In this document: positions 48,444-56,396 of the stretch, piece by piece | Layout of the letters: every line of letters starts with the position of its first letter | Position numbering within the stretch: the stretch's first letter is position 1 | Assembly (NCBI RefSeq): GCF_024752355.1 | Contig: NZ_JANTHZ010000002.1 | Span: 372,001-436,000, forward strand | Length of the DNA: 64,000 nt | Direction: 5' to 3' | Origin: Ancylobacter mangrovi | GTDB taxonomy: Bacteria; Pseudomonadota; Alphaproteobacteria; Rhizobiales; Xanthobacteraceae | The notes under the pieces: generated by a model | Told to the model about the DNA's origin: nothing | The model's input: only the letters and a program-made list of their open reading frames with translations | The model's database searches: none | Position numbers and translations under genes: made by a program

Positions 48444-49118
48444 ATGAGCATGCCCGCGCCGCCCGCGCCCGACGGGGCCGGGGCACCCGCCGGCTCCCCG
48501 GCCGAGCGCGACGCCGCGCCCGGGGACGCCTCCTTCGCCATCCCGCGCGGCGTGCCGCTGTGGGAGATCTTCGCCACCTTCCTGTTCATCGGCGCGGTCA
48601 GCTTCGGCGGCGGGGTGGTGGCCTATCTGCGCGCGGGCCTCGTGCTGCAGAAAAAGTGGCTCGACGAGGAGCGCTTCCTCTCGGCGCTTGAGATCGCGCA
48701 GGCGCTGCCGGGCCTAAACGCCACCAATATGAGCATCATCGTCGGCGACCGGCTGCGCGGCGTGCCCGGCGCGGTCGTCGCCTTCCTCGGCATCACCCTG
48801 CCCGGCGCGACGCTGGTGATGATCCTCGGCGTGCTCTACGCCTCCAATGCCAGCAACCCCTATGTCAACGCGACGCTGGTGGGGGTCGGCGCGGCGGCGG
48901 TCGGCATGCTCACGGCGGTGACATTGCAGATCGGGCGCAAGCAGCTCGGCAGCCTGATCGACATCGCCATCATCGCGGTGACGCTGGTCATGGTCAGCGT
49001 GCTGCACATCTCGCTGATCTGGGTGCTGCTCACGGTCGGGCCGGCGGCGATCTTCATCTACCGGCCGCGCAAATCGCCGGCGCTCGACCCCGACGAACCC
49101 TCGGAGCCCGCGGCATGA
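48444..49118 (+). CDS. Chromate transporter, first half-size subunit
   Basis: This is a 224-residue membrane protein of the short-chain CHR family, in which two half-size proteins act together. It has a polar N-terminus of about 35 residues and then the family core (LFIGAVSFGGGVVAYLRAGL, EIAQALPGLNATNMS, GVPGAVVAFLGITLPG). It overlaps the second subunit by 4 bases (ATGA). The family exports chromate in some bacteria, but many members have other or unknown anions. Confidence 0.9.
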   Translation: MSMPAPPAPDGAGAPAGSPAERDAAPGDASFAIPRGVPLWEIFATFLFIGAVSFGGGVVAYLRAGLVLQKKWLDEERFLSALEIAQALPGLNATNMSIIVGDRLRGVPGAVVAFLGITLPGATLVMILGVLYASNASNPYVNATLVGVGAAAVGMLTAVTLQIGRKQLGSLIDIAIIAVTLVMVSVLHISLIWVLLTVGPAAIFIYRPRKSPALDPDEPSEPAA

Positions 49119-49660
49119 ACGAGAATCTGTCCGTCCTCGGCGTGTTCTCGCTGCTCTCCGTGCTCGCGGTCGGCGGCGGTGCGGCGGTGCTGCCGGAGAC
49201 CAAGGCGCTGGTGGTCGGCGCCCATCACTGGCTCACCGACGACCAGTTCCGCGACATTTACGGCCTCGGGCAGGTGGTGCCGGGGCCGAACATGCTGATG
49301 GTGCTCGTCATCGGCTACCACGTCACCGGCTATCTCGGCGCGCTGCTGGCCTTTATCGGCTTCTTCGTGCCGGCGGGGGCGATCTCGTGGGGCGCCTCGC
49401 GGGTGTGGGACCATTTCGAGGGCTCGCCCTGGCGCGGCGCGCTGCAGCGCGGCCTCGCCCCGCTGGTGGTCGGGCTGATGGCGGCCGGCACGGTGTCGAT
49501 CGCCCGCACCGCGATCGACGGCGCGACCACGATCGCCATCGCCATCGCGGTGTTCGCGGGCGTCTATTTCGCCAAGCGGGTCAACCCGGCCCTGTTCGTG
49601 CTGGCCGGCGGGCTGGTGGGGCTGGCGCTGCTCAGCGGCACCGGCGCGGGCCAGCCCTGA
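49115..49660 (+). CDS. Chromate transporter, second half-size subunit
   Basis: This is a 181-residue partner of the preceding protein, with the same core motifs in antiparallel-pair form (SVLAVGGGAAVLPETKAL, YGLGQVVPGPNMLMVLVIGY, FFVPAGAISWGASRVWDH). About five to six membrane segments are visible. The 4-base overlap with the first subunit gene implies equimolar synthesis. Confidence 0.92.
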   Translation: MNENLSVLGVFSLLSVLAVGGGAAVLPETKALVVGAHHWLTDDQFRDIYGLGQVVPGPNMLMVLVIGYHVTGYLGALLAFIGFFVPAGAISWGASRVWDHFEGSPWRGALQRGLAPLVVGLMAAGTVSIARTAIDGATTIAIAIAVFAGVYFAKRVNPALFVLAGGLVGLALLSGTGAGQP

Positions 49661-49694
49661 CGGGCGGGACCGACGCAATAGCCTGTCGCATCGG

Positions 49695-49733
49695 CCGTCC
49701 CGATCAGCCGTCCCGATCAGCCGTCCCGATCAG
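49695..49733. repeat. 13-bp tandem repeat, three perfect copies
   Basis: CCGTCCCGATCAG is repeated three times in a row (49695-49707, 49708-49720, 49721-49733), in the short gap between the chromate transporter and the convergent AIM24 gene. The last copy includes the AIM24 stop codon. Confidence 0.95.
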
Positions 49734-50422
49734 CCCTGGCGGTTCGGCAGATAGTGGCTGATGGTGTGGGCGAGGCCCGGCGCGGTCAGCGTCTGCAGCC
49801 ACACCTTGCCCGGGCCCGACAGCTTCACCAGGAACAGCCCGTCGCCGCCGAACAGCGCGTTCTTGATGCCGCGCATGGTGGTGAGCTCGAAGGCGACGCT
49901 CGCCTCGAACAGCCCGACATGGCCGGGATGCACCATCAGGAACTGGCCCGGCTGGAGATCGTAGGTGACGATCTCGCCGCCGAGCTCGATCCAGGCCGTG
50001 CCATTGCCCGACAGCTTCTGCAGGATGAAGCCCTCGCCGCCGAACACGGCGCCGCCGAGCGTCTGCTGGAACGCGCTCGCCACCTCGATCCCCGGCGTGC
50101 CGCAGATGAAGCCGTGGCGGTGCACCAGATAGCCTTCGCCGCTGACCTGGGTGGGAAGGATGTTGCCGGGCAGCTTGGCCGCGAAGGCGACGTTGCCGGG
50201 CCCGCGCTCGGCGTGGAACTCGGTCATGAACAGGCCGCCGCCGGAGACGGCGCGGCTCATCAGCCCGAACAGGCCGCTGCTGCCGCCACCGCCCATCGAG
50301 GTGGTGAGGACGATGTCGCCGGACATCCAGGAAAGCTGATCGGGTACGCCGACGACCTTCTCGCCGGCCTCGAGGCCGATCTCCAGGACGGGCAAGGTGG
50401 TGCCGATGATCTTGTGCTGCAT
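49730..50422 (-). CDS. AIM24 / TIGR00266 family protein
   Basis: This is a 230-residue protein of the AIM24 (TIGR00266) family, rich in Gly-Phe-Leu beta strands and with no membrane helix. Repeated strand units are visible (SGLFGLMSRAVSGGGLFMTE, GGEGFILQKLSGNGTAWIEL, GGDGLFLVKLSGPGKVWLQT). Yeast Aim24 is a mitochondrial membrane organiser; bacterial members have no settled function. The ATG has GGAGG upstream. The 250-base gap beyond the start (50423-50670) holds no other gene I can support. Confidence 0.9.
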   Translation of the reverse strand: MQHKIIGTTLPVLEIGLEAGEKVVGVPDQLSWMSGDIVLTTSMGGGGSSGLFGLMSRAVSGGGLFMTEFHAERGPGNVAFAAKLPGNILPTQVSGEGYLVHRHGFICGTPGIEVASAFQQTLGGAVFGGEGFILQKLSGNGTAWIELGGEIVTYDLQPGQFLMVHPGHVGLFEASVAFELTTMRGIKNALFGGDGLFLVKLSGPGKVWLQTLTAPGLAHTISHYLPNRQG

Positions 50423-50670
50423 GGGAGCCTCCTGCGCACGAGGGACCGGATCGATGAAACAGGGTCGACCGGACCGTAGCCTATGGAACGGGTTCGATGA
50501 ACGGGCACGCCGGGAGCCGGCGGCGGAACGGGCCGCGACGACCGCGCGAGGATGGCGGTCGAACCGAAAAGATTCCGTTATCGCATCGGCTTATCGATAC
50601 ACACCTCTGGTGCCCGGCGGGCGCCGTGCTATCGTGCCGGAGTTGGTCTTTTTCCGCTCGGGAGTGCATT

Positions 50671-51033
50671 ATGAGACGCTTCTGCCAGACCTTCGTGCCG
50701 TCCTCTCGCCTCACCCACCTGCGCGCCGGCCTGCTGGCCGTCCTGCTCGCCCTCGCCGGCCTCGTCGCCGGCGGCACGGCCGACCGTGCCGACGCCGCGC
50801 TCGCCACCCCCGCCCTCGCCGCACCGGCCGTCGCCACGTCGCTCCTCGACACGCCCGCCCCGCTCGCCGAGCCGGTGCACTGGATCTGCGGACCCTGGCG
50901 GTGCGTGTGGCGGCCGAACTATCCCGCCTACTGGTACGTGCCGCCCTATGCGCGGGGCTGGGGCCCGCCGGTGCGGCCGAACTGCTACTGGGCCCGCCGC
51001 TGGGGCGGCGCCTGGGTGCACGTCTGCCCGTAA
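50671..51033 (+). CDS. Small secreted Trp/Tyr/Pro-rich protein
   Basis: This is a 120-residue protein with an Ala/Leu signal peptide (about 1-42, likely cut after ADA) and a mature C-terminal domain dense in Trp, Tyr, Pro and Arg, with four Cys (ICGPWRCVWRPNYPAYWYVP, then RPNCYWARRWGG and VHVCP). No domain name was recognised; similar short exported proteins with this aromatic pattern occur in Rhizobiales. GGGAG lies 7 bases before the ATG. Disulfides are likely if it is periplasmic. Confidence 0.75.
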   Translation: MRRFCQTFVPSSRLTHLRAGLLAVLLALAGLVAGGTADRADAALATPALAAPAVATSLLDTPAPLAEPVHWICGPWRCVWRPNYPAYWYVPPYARGWGPPVRPNCYWARRWGGAWVHVCP

Positions 51034-51060
51034 TCGCGGGCGCACGTCCTTCCCCCGCAT

Positions 51061-51091
51061 ATCGGCGGCCGGTCCGCCCGTTGCCGCCGAT
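51061..51091 (+). terminator. 9-bp inverted repeat after the small secreted protein gene
   Basis: ATCGGCGGC and GCCGCCGAT pair perfectly across a 13-base loop, 28 bases after the stop. No T-run follows, so termination is uncertain. Confidence 0.35.
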
Positions 51092-51181
51092 CACCGCCAC
51101 CACCTGCCGCCCGGACAGCTCCCGGCGGCACGGCTCCTTGTGCGCCGCCGTCGGCGCGCCCCCATCATAGCCTGACGACCG

Positions 51182-51889
51182 ATGCCCTCTTCGTCGCCGA
51201 TCTCTTCGTTGCCCATCCCCTCGCCGCTGCGCCGCTTCGCCTTCGCGACCTTCGCCACCATGGTCGCCGGCTTCGTCGACGCGGTCGGCTACGCGCATCT
51301 GGGCGGGCTGTTCCTGTCCTTCATGAGCGGCAACAGCACGCGGCTCGGCATCCAGATCGCGGACGCCGACCGGGCCCACGCCGCGCTCACCGCCTGCGTC
51401 ATCGGCGGCTTCGTCGCCGGGGCCTTCGCCGGCACGCTGGTCTCCGACCGCGCGGGGGAATGGAAACTGACGGCGATATTGTGCGCCGAGGTCGTGCTGT
51501 TCGCGCTCGCCTGGGCGCTGGTCGGCGCCGGGGTCGGCTTCGCCGCGCTGCTGCCGGTGGCGCTCGCCATGGGCATGCAGAACAGCGTGCACCAGCTCGT
51601 CGCCGGCGCCGATATCGGCAAGAGCTTCGTCACCGGCGCGCTGTTCGGCCTTGGCCAGTCGCTGGCCCGCTTCGTCTCCGGCCGTGAGAGCGCGGGGGAG
51701 GCGGCGGCCTATGCCGCCTCATGGGGATCCTTCGTCGCCGGCGCGGCGATCGGCGCGCTGGTGCTGGCCGCGACCGGGCTGTCGGCCGCGGTGGGCGGTG
51801 CTTGCCTGCTATTGGTGGCGCTGGCCGCGCTCGCCTACGCGTTCCACGGCCATCTGCTCCACGCGGTGGGCGAGACGGGCGGCGACTGA
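51182..51889 (+). CDS. YoaK/DUF1275 family membrane protein
   Basis: This is a 235-residue protein with about six transmembrane helices. The family signature is visible near the start (FVDAVGYAHLGGLFLSFMSG, NSTRLG) and in the middle (PVALAMGMQNSVHQLV). Members are often called YoaK and have no established substrate. The ATG at 51182 follows the gap containing the inverted repeat. It ends 48 bases from a convergent small gene. Confidence 0.9.
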   Translation: MPSSSPISSLPIPSPLRRFAFATFATMVAGFVDAVGYAHLGGLFLSFMSGNSTRLGIQIADADRAHAALTACVIGGFVAGAFAGTLVSDRAGEWKLTAILCAEVVLFALAWALVGAGVGFAALLPVALAMGMQNSVHQLVAGADIGKSFVTGALFGLGQSLARFVSGRESAGEAAAYAASWGSFVAGAAIGALVLAATGLSAAVGGACLLLVALAALAYAFHGHLLHAVGETGGD

Positions 51890-51937
51890 GGCGCGCCGGT
51901 GGGCGGCCCCCCTGGCTCGCGCCTGCCCGGCCCGCGC

Positions 51938-52282
51938 CTAGTTCTGGGCGATGGCGGCCTTTGCGGCGGAGACTTCCTTCAGGCAGGTCGCCTCGTCGCC
52001 GGCCGCCGCGGCCGCGTGGGCACGGTCGAGAGCCTTCTGGGCATCCTCCGGCTGCAGGCCGTCGCCGATCTTGGCCTCGGTCTTGGCGAGCCCCATCGGG
52101 CTCGGGTCCTGGTTCAGCAGTGCGCCACTGCTCTCCGGCGCCTCCGGGCCCTTCGCCGCCAGCTTCTCGATCAGCTTGTCGAGCGCGGCCTGGGTCTTGG
52201 TCATCTCCTGCGCGCAGTCGGCGAAGGCCGGGGCCGTGCCGAGCATCACCAGCGCGGCCAGCGTCGTCAGGAAGGGCTTCAT
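51938..52282 (-). CDS. Small secreted protein of unknown function
   Basis: This is a 114-residue protein with a clear signal peptide (MKPFLTTLAALVMLGTAPAFA, cut before DCAQ) and an Ala/Glu/Lys-rich helical mature part with two Cys (DCAQ and ATCLKE) that may form a disulfide. I use the ATG at 52282, preceded by GGAGAGAG; the frame is open further but not signal-like. No family was recognised. Confidence 0.75.
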   Translation of the reverse strand: MKPFLTTLAALVMLGTAPAFADCAQEMTKTQAALDKLIEKLAAKGPEAPESSGALLNQDPSPMGLAKTEAKIGDGLQPEDAQKALDRAHAAAAAGDEATCLKEVSAAKAAIAQN

Positions 52283-52408
52283 GGGGTCTCTCTCCGGTGG
52301 ACGGTCTCGACGGGTACGGAAGTCTAGCGCCAAGCGCCGCGGCATTTCGAGACGTGTCACGGTATTTCAGGAAGCGTCGCGGCTTTTCGGGCGCGGATGC
52401 GCCTCATC

Positions 52409-52996
52409 TCAGGTGCCGGAGACATCCGGCCCGCCGGCGCAGCGGGCGAGCGGGCGCCCGGCCGCGCGGCGGCGGAACACGCTCGGCCGGCGGTCCTTCA
52501 GCGCCCCGCGCCGGCGCCGGCGCGCCAGCACCCCGGCGACCGTGAGGCGGCCGAGCATGGGGTAGGCGGGCGAGCGCGAGCCGTCGGCCTCGGTCACCAG
52601 CATGGGCCGGCCGAGTTCGGCGCTCCAGCGCCGCCATTCGGCGACCACGTCGTCGATGTGCGGCGCGCTGTAGAGCGTCACCGACAGCGCGGGATCGGGA
52701 TGCAGCAGCACCACCGCGACGCCCTCGCCTTCGCCATCGGGATCGAGCAGCGCCACGGCCAGCCCCTCATAGGCAGCCATGTCGATCCGCAGCCTCATCG
52801 GAATGCCGGCCATGCGCCGGCGCAGCACCAGATGGTCGCGGTGCAGCTCGACGAGCCGCACCCCGCCATCCGCGCACGGGTCGATCGACTGGAACGTCAC
52901 CGGCCAGCCCTCGGCGCCGGCCGGCAGGTCCAGCGCCACATGGGGATAGGCCGTGATGGGAGGCAGCGCCTCCGACTTGAGCTGGCAGTTCATCAT
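52409..52996 (-). CDS. Hypothetical protein, DUF6101-like
   Basis: This is a 195-residue protein. The central part is beta-rich with the pattern LHRDHLVLRRRMAGIPMRLR followed by AYEGLAVAL and LHPDPALSVTLY. The C-terminal 45 residues are very Arg-rich (ARRRRRGALKDRRP) and may bind nucleic acid or anionic lipid. As I recall, proteins of this build (DUF6101) are common in Rhizobiales beside the cysQ gene, which is the case here in divergent orientation. That family name is from memory and unsure. The start has two ATG codons in tandem. The gap to cysQ (52997-53210) has a 12-bp palindrome GGGTCCGGACCC at 53157-53168. Confidence 0.7.
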   Translation of the reverse strand: MMNCQLKSEALPPITAYPHVALDLPAGAEGWPVTFQSIDPCADGGVRLVELHRDHLVLRRRMAGIPMRLRIDMAAYEGLAVALLDPDGEGEGVAVVLLHPDPALSVTLYSAPHIDDVVAEWRRWSAELGRPMLVTEADGSRSPAYPMLGRLTVAGVLARRRRRGALKDRRPSVFRRRAAGRPLARCAGGPDVSGT

Positions 52997-53210
52997 GCAA
53001 CCCCGCCGTCCTTTCGGGCTCTCGCGGCCCGGTGTTGCGGCAAAGCTAGACCCGCCCCGGTCGCAGACGGCTTAATCGACATGGTTGACCGTTTCTTCGC
53101 GGGCGGATTTCCGGCGCATGCTTGATGAAACCTTGTCGCGAAAGCTTGATTTGAGCGGGTCCGGACCCGACATACGGCTTGCCAGAGCGGCAGCGACCGC
53201 CTAATCCCCC

Positions 53211-54056
53211 ATGATGAACCAACCCCCGACAGAGGCGCCGGGCGGAGCACCCGAGGGTCCGCTCCCGACGCGACATCACGACCCTCTCGCCGACCCGGCC
53301 ATCGCCGCCCGCCACCTCGCCGACTCCGTCGTCGCCGCCGGGGCGGTGGCGCTCGCCATGTTCCGCACCGGCGTGAAATCGTGGTCGAAGCACAATGATT
53401 CCCCCGTCACCGAGGCGGACCTCGCCGTCGACGTGATGCTGCGCGAGCGGCTCAGCTTGCTCGGCCCGGACTATGGCTGGCTGTCGGAGGAGACGGTGGA
53501 CGAGCCCTCCCGCCTGTCGCGGCGCCGGGTGTGGATCGTCGACCCGATCGACGGCACCCGCTCCTACATGTCCGGCGGGCTCGACTGGTGCGTGGAGGCG
53601 GCGCTGGTGGAGGACGGGCGCCCGATCGCCGGCGCGCTGTTCGCCCCCGCGACCGAGGAGCTGTTCGTCGCGGTCCAGGGCGGCGGGGCGACCCGCAACG
53701 GCCTGCCGATCCGCGTCTCCGAGCGCAACTTCGCCGCCGGCGCGACGGTCGACGGGCCGGCGCAGTGGCAGAGTCACATAAACGGGCACGACACGTTCCA
53801 CCGCGTCCCGCGCATCCGTTCGCTGGCGCTGCGCATCGCACGTGTCGCCACCGGCGAGCTGGATGCGGCATTTGCGTCGCCCAATGGCAATGACTGGGAC
53901 CTTGCCGCCGCCGACCTTTTGGTGCACGAAGCAGGCGGACGCCTGACAACACTCGACGGCCTCGCCCTGGCCTATAACGCGCCCGTGCCTCGTCATGGAG
54001 CGCTGGTTTCGGCCGGCCTGCGGCTGCATCCCTCCCTGACGGGCGGGGCGCGCTGA
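53211..54056 (+). CDS. cysQ: CysQ-like 3'(2'),5'-bisphosphate nucleotidase / inositol phosphatase family
   Basis: This is a 281-residue Mg-dependent phosphatase. Family motifs are SPVTEADLAVD, the metal site WIVDPIDGTRSYM and the C-terminal WDLAAADLLVHEAGG. CysQ removes the 3'-phosphate from PAP(S), a by-product of sulfate assimilation; the wider family also includes inositol monophosphatases, so the substrate is an inference. It heads a run of envelope genes (DUF4170, DUF374, waaA, lpxK), an order conserved in Rhizobiales. There are two ATG codons in tandem at the start. Confidence 0.85.
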   Translation: MMNQPPTEAPGGAPEGPLPTRHHDPLADPAIAARHLADSVVAAGAVALAMFRTGVKSWSKHNDSPVTEADLAVDVMLRERLSLLGPDYGWLSEETVDEPSRLSRRRVWIVDPIDGTRSYMSGGLDWCVEAALVEDGRPIAGALFAPATEELFVAVQGGGATRNGLPIRVSERNFAAGATVDGPAQWQSHINGHDTFHRVPRIRSLALRIARVATGELDAAFASPNGNDWDLAAADLLVHEAGGRLTTLDGLALAYNAPVPRHGALVSAGLRLHPSLTGGAR

Positions 54057-54100
54057 GGCGGGTTCGCAGGATCGCTATATAACGGGAATCGACCGGGAAC

Positions 54101-54337
54101 ATGAACAGCCCCCAGCTTCTCCATCTCGTCTTCGGCGGCGAACTCGAGGACATCAGCGGCGTGACCTTCAAGGATCTCGACTCGCTCGACATCGTGGGCA
54201 TCTATCCGAACTACGCGACCGCCCATACCGCCTGGAAGGCGAAGGCGCAGCAGACCGTGGACAACGCGCATATGCGCTACTTCATCGTCCATCTCCACCG
54301 CCTGCTGGATCCCGAGACCAGCACCGGCAGCCGCTGA
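54101..54337 (+). CDS. DUF4170 family small protein
   Basis: This is a 78-residue protein of the DUF4170 family, seen almost only in alphaproteobacteria and typically between cysQ-like and lipid A genes. It has HLVFGGELEDISGVTF, DIVGIYPNYATAHTAWKAKA and YFIVHLHRLLDP. It is probably a small alpha/beta fold; the function is unknown, though constant linkage to lipopolysaccharide genes suggests an envelope role. It lies 15 bases before the acyltransferase gene. Confidence 0.9.
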   Translation: MNSPQLLHLVFGGELEDISGVTFKDLDSLDIVGIYPNYATAHTAWKAKAQQTVDNAHMRYFIVHLHRLLDPETSTGSR

Positions 54338-54352
54338 GCCCGGCCCGGGTCC

Positions 54353-55090
54353 ATGTGGCGTAAGTTGCGTACGTCGCAGGCGGTGCGCACCGCGCTCGGT
54401 CGCGGCATGGCATCGTATCTGCGTTTCGTCTGGCGGACCCAGCGCGTGGTGATGGAACCGGCGGATCTGTACGATCTCGCCGAAGTGCAGCTGCCGATGA
54501 TCCTGACCTTCTGGCATGGGCAGCACTTCCTCACCCCGTTCCTGGTAAAGCCCCACCACAAGGCACGGGTCATGATCTCGCGCAGCGCCGACGCCGACGT
54601 GAACGCCATCGCCGCCGAGGCGCTCGGCATCGGCACCGTGCGCGGTTCCGGTGCGCAGGGGCGCGACTTCCGCACCAAGGGCGGCTTCAACGCGACGCTG
54701 GAGATGATCCGCCACCTGTCGGAAGGCACGAACGTCGCCATGACCGCGGACGTGCCGAAGATCGCGCGCCATGCCGGGCTCGGCGTGGTGACCATCGCCA
54801 AGCATTCCGGCCGGCCGATCTATCCGGTCGCCATCGCCACCTCGAACCGCATCCTCGCCCGCTCCTGGGACCGGGCGGCGATCCACCTGCCGTTCGGCCG
54901 GGCGGCGGTGGTCGCGGGCGACGGCGTGCGCGTGCCCGCCGATGCCGACGCACAGGAGATGGAGGCCGCGCGGCGCGAGGTGCAGCGCCAGCTCGAGGTC
55001 GCGACCGCCCGCGCCGAGGAACTGGTGGGCCGGGGGGCCCCGCAGCTTCCCCATCCTTCCGCCATCGCCGATGGAAACACGCAGGGCTAG
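54353..55090 (+). CDS. Lysophospholipid acyltransferase family protein (DUF374)
   Basis: This is a 245-residue protein of the DUF374 group, related to glycerolipid and lipid A acyltransferases. The conserved segments are LTFWHGQHFLTPF (with the catalytic-type His), ISRSADADVNAIAAEALGIG, RGSGAQGRDFRTKGGFNAT and MTADVPKIARHAGLGVVTIA. A membrane association near the N-terminus is likely. Placed before waaA and lpxK, it may add an acyl chain to lipid A, but that is inference from context. waaA starts 5 bases later. Confidence 0.85.
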   Translation: MWRKLRTSQAVRTALGRGMASYLRFVWRTQRVVMEPADLYDLAEVQLPMILTFWHGQHFLTPFLVKPHHKARVMISRSADADVNAIAAEALGIGTVRGSGAQGRDFRTKGGFNATLEMIRHLSEGTNVAMTADVPKIARHAGLGVVTIAKHSGRPIYPVAIATSNRILARSWDRAAIHLPFGRAAVVAGDGVRVPADADAQEMEAARREVQRQLEVATARAEELVGRGAPQLPHPSAIADGNTQG

Positions 55091-55095
55091 CATGC

Positions 55096-56391
55096 ATGGC
55101 TAGACCGCGCTCCACCTTCCTCATCCGCCTCTACCGGCTCGGCACCTGGCTGGCGCCGCCCTTCGTGCGCCTGCTGCTGGCGCGCCGGCTGAAGCGCGGC
55201 AAGGAAGACCCGGCGCGGCTGCGCGAGCGCTACGGCCATGCCAGCGCGCCGCGGCCGAAGGGACCGCTGGTGTGGCTGCACGGGGCGAGCGTCGGCGAGA
55301 TGCTGGCGGTGCTGCCGCTGATGGACCGGCTGCGCGCGCGCGGCTTCAACGTGCTGCTCACCTCCGGCACGCTCACCTCGGCCAAGCTCGCCGCGAGCCG
55401 GCTGCCGCCCGACATCGTGCACCAGTTCGTGCCGCTCGATTCGCCGCTGTTCCTGCGCCGCTTCCTCAAGCACTGGCGCCCGGACCTGGTGCTGCTGGTC
55501 GAATCCGAGCTCTGGCCCAACATCCTGATCGAGGTGAATGCGCGCCGCGTGCCGCTGGTGCTGGTGAACGCGCGCATGTCGCCGAGATCCTTCGCCAGCT
55601 GGCAGCGCATCTCGACCAGCGTGAAGGCGCTGCTCGGCCGGGTCGACCTGTGCCTCGCCCAGGGGCCGGACGATGGCGAGCGGCTGACGCAGCTCGGCGC
55701 GCCGCGGGTGGCGGTGACCGGCAACCTCAAGTTCGATTCGCCCCCGCCCCCCGTCGACCTCGCCGCCTTCGACACGCTGCGCGCCGCCTCGGCGGGGCGC
55801 GAGGTGCTGGTCGCCGCCTCCACCCATCCGGGCGAGGAGGAGATCGTGATCGAGGCCCATAAGCGCCTCGCCAAGGAGCGGCCGAACCTGCTCACCATCA
55901 TCGCCCCGCGCCATCCCGAGCGCGGCCTGTCGGTGATCGCGCTCGCGAGCGAGGCCGGCTGCCCCGCCGTGCTGCGCTCGGACGGCTACCTGCCCGATCG
56001 CGGCACCGCGATCTATGTCGCCGACACGATCGGCGAGCTCGGCCTGTTCTACCGGCTCGGCCCGGTGGCGCTGCTCGGCGGCTCGCTGGTGCGCAAGGGC
56101 GGGCAGAACCCGATCGAGCCGATCAAGCTCGACACCGCCATCCTGCACGGCCCGCACGTCACCAATTTCAGCGATCTCTACGGCGCGCTCGACGCCAGCC
56201 GCGGCGCCGCGCCGGTCACCGACGCGCGCTCGCTCGCCGCCACCGCCTTCACCCTGCTGGCGGAACGGGCGGTGCGCCAGCGTATGATCGAGGCCGGCAA
56301 GACGACGGTCGCGAGCTTCGGCGGCGCGCTGGAGCGCACGCTCGCGGCCATCGACCCCTATCTGGTGCAGATAAGGCTGGAGAGGCATTAG
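55096..56391 (+). CDS. waaA: 3-deoxy-D-manno-octulosonic acid (Kdo) transferase
   Basis: This is a 431-residue GT30 glycosyltransferase that adds Kdo to the lipid A precursor at the inner membrane. It has an N-terminal hydrophobic anchor (about 6-30), the acidic catalytic region LHGASVGEMLA, LVESELWPN, and the CMP-Kdo-side motif GGSLVRKGGQNPIEPI. The length is usual. It is tightly packed between DUF374 and lpxK (5-base gaps), in keeping with one lipid A transcript. Confidence 0.96.
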   Translation: MARPRSTFLIRLYRLGTWLAPPFVRLLLARRLKRGKEDPARLRERYGHASAPRPKGPLVWLHGASVGEMLAVLPLMDRLRARGFNVLLTSGTLTSAKLAASRLPPDIVHQFVPLDSPLFLRRFLKHWRPDLVLLVESELWPNILIEVNARRVPLVLVNARMSPRSFASWQRISTSVKALLGRVDLCLAQGPDDGERLTQLGAPRVAVTGNLKFDSPPPPVDLAAFDTLRAASAGREVLVAASTHPGEEEIVIEAHKRLAKERPNLLTIIAPRHPERGLSVIALASEAGCPAVLRSDGYLPDRGTAIYVADTIGELGLFYRLGPVALLGGSLVRKGGQNPIEPIKLDTAILHGPHVTNFSDLYGALDASRGAAPVTDARSLAATAFTLLAERAVRQRMIEAGKTTVASFGGALERTLAAIDPYLVQIRLERH

Positions 56392-56396
56392 CGACC

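Noticed and set aside
53157-53168. 12-bp palindrome GGGTCCGGACCC upstream of cysQ
   Set aside because: It is perfect but made of common GC-rich words, and no promoter elements nearby fix its role; noted only in the neighbouring gene entry.
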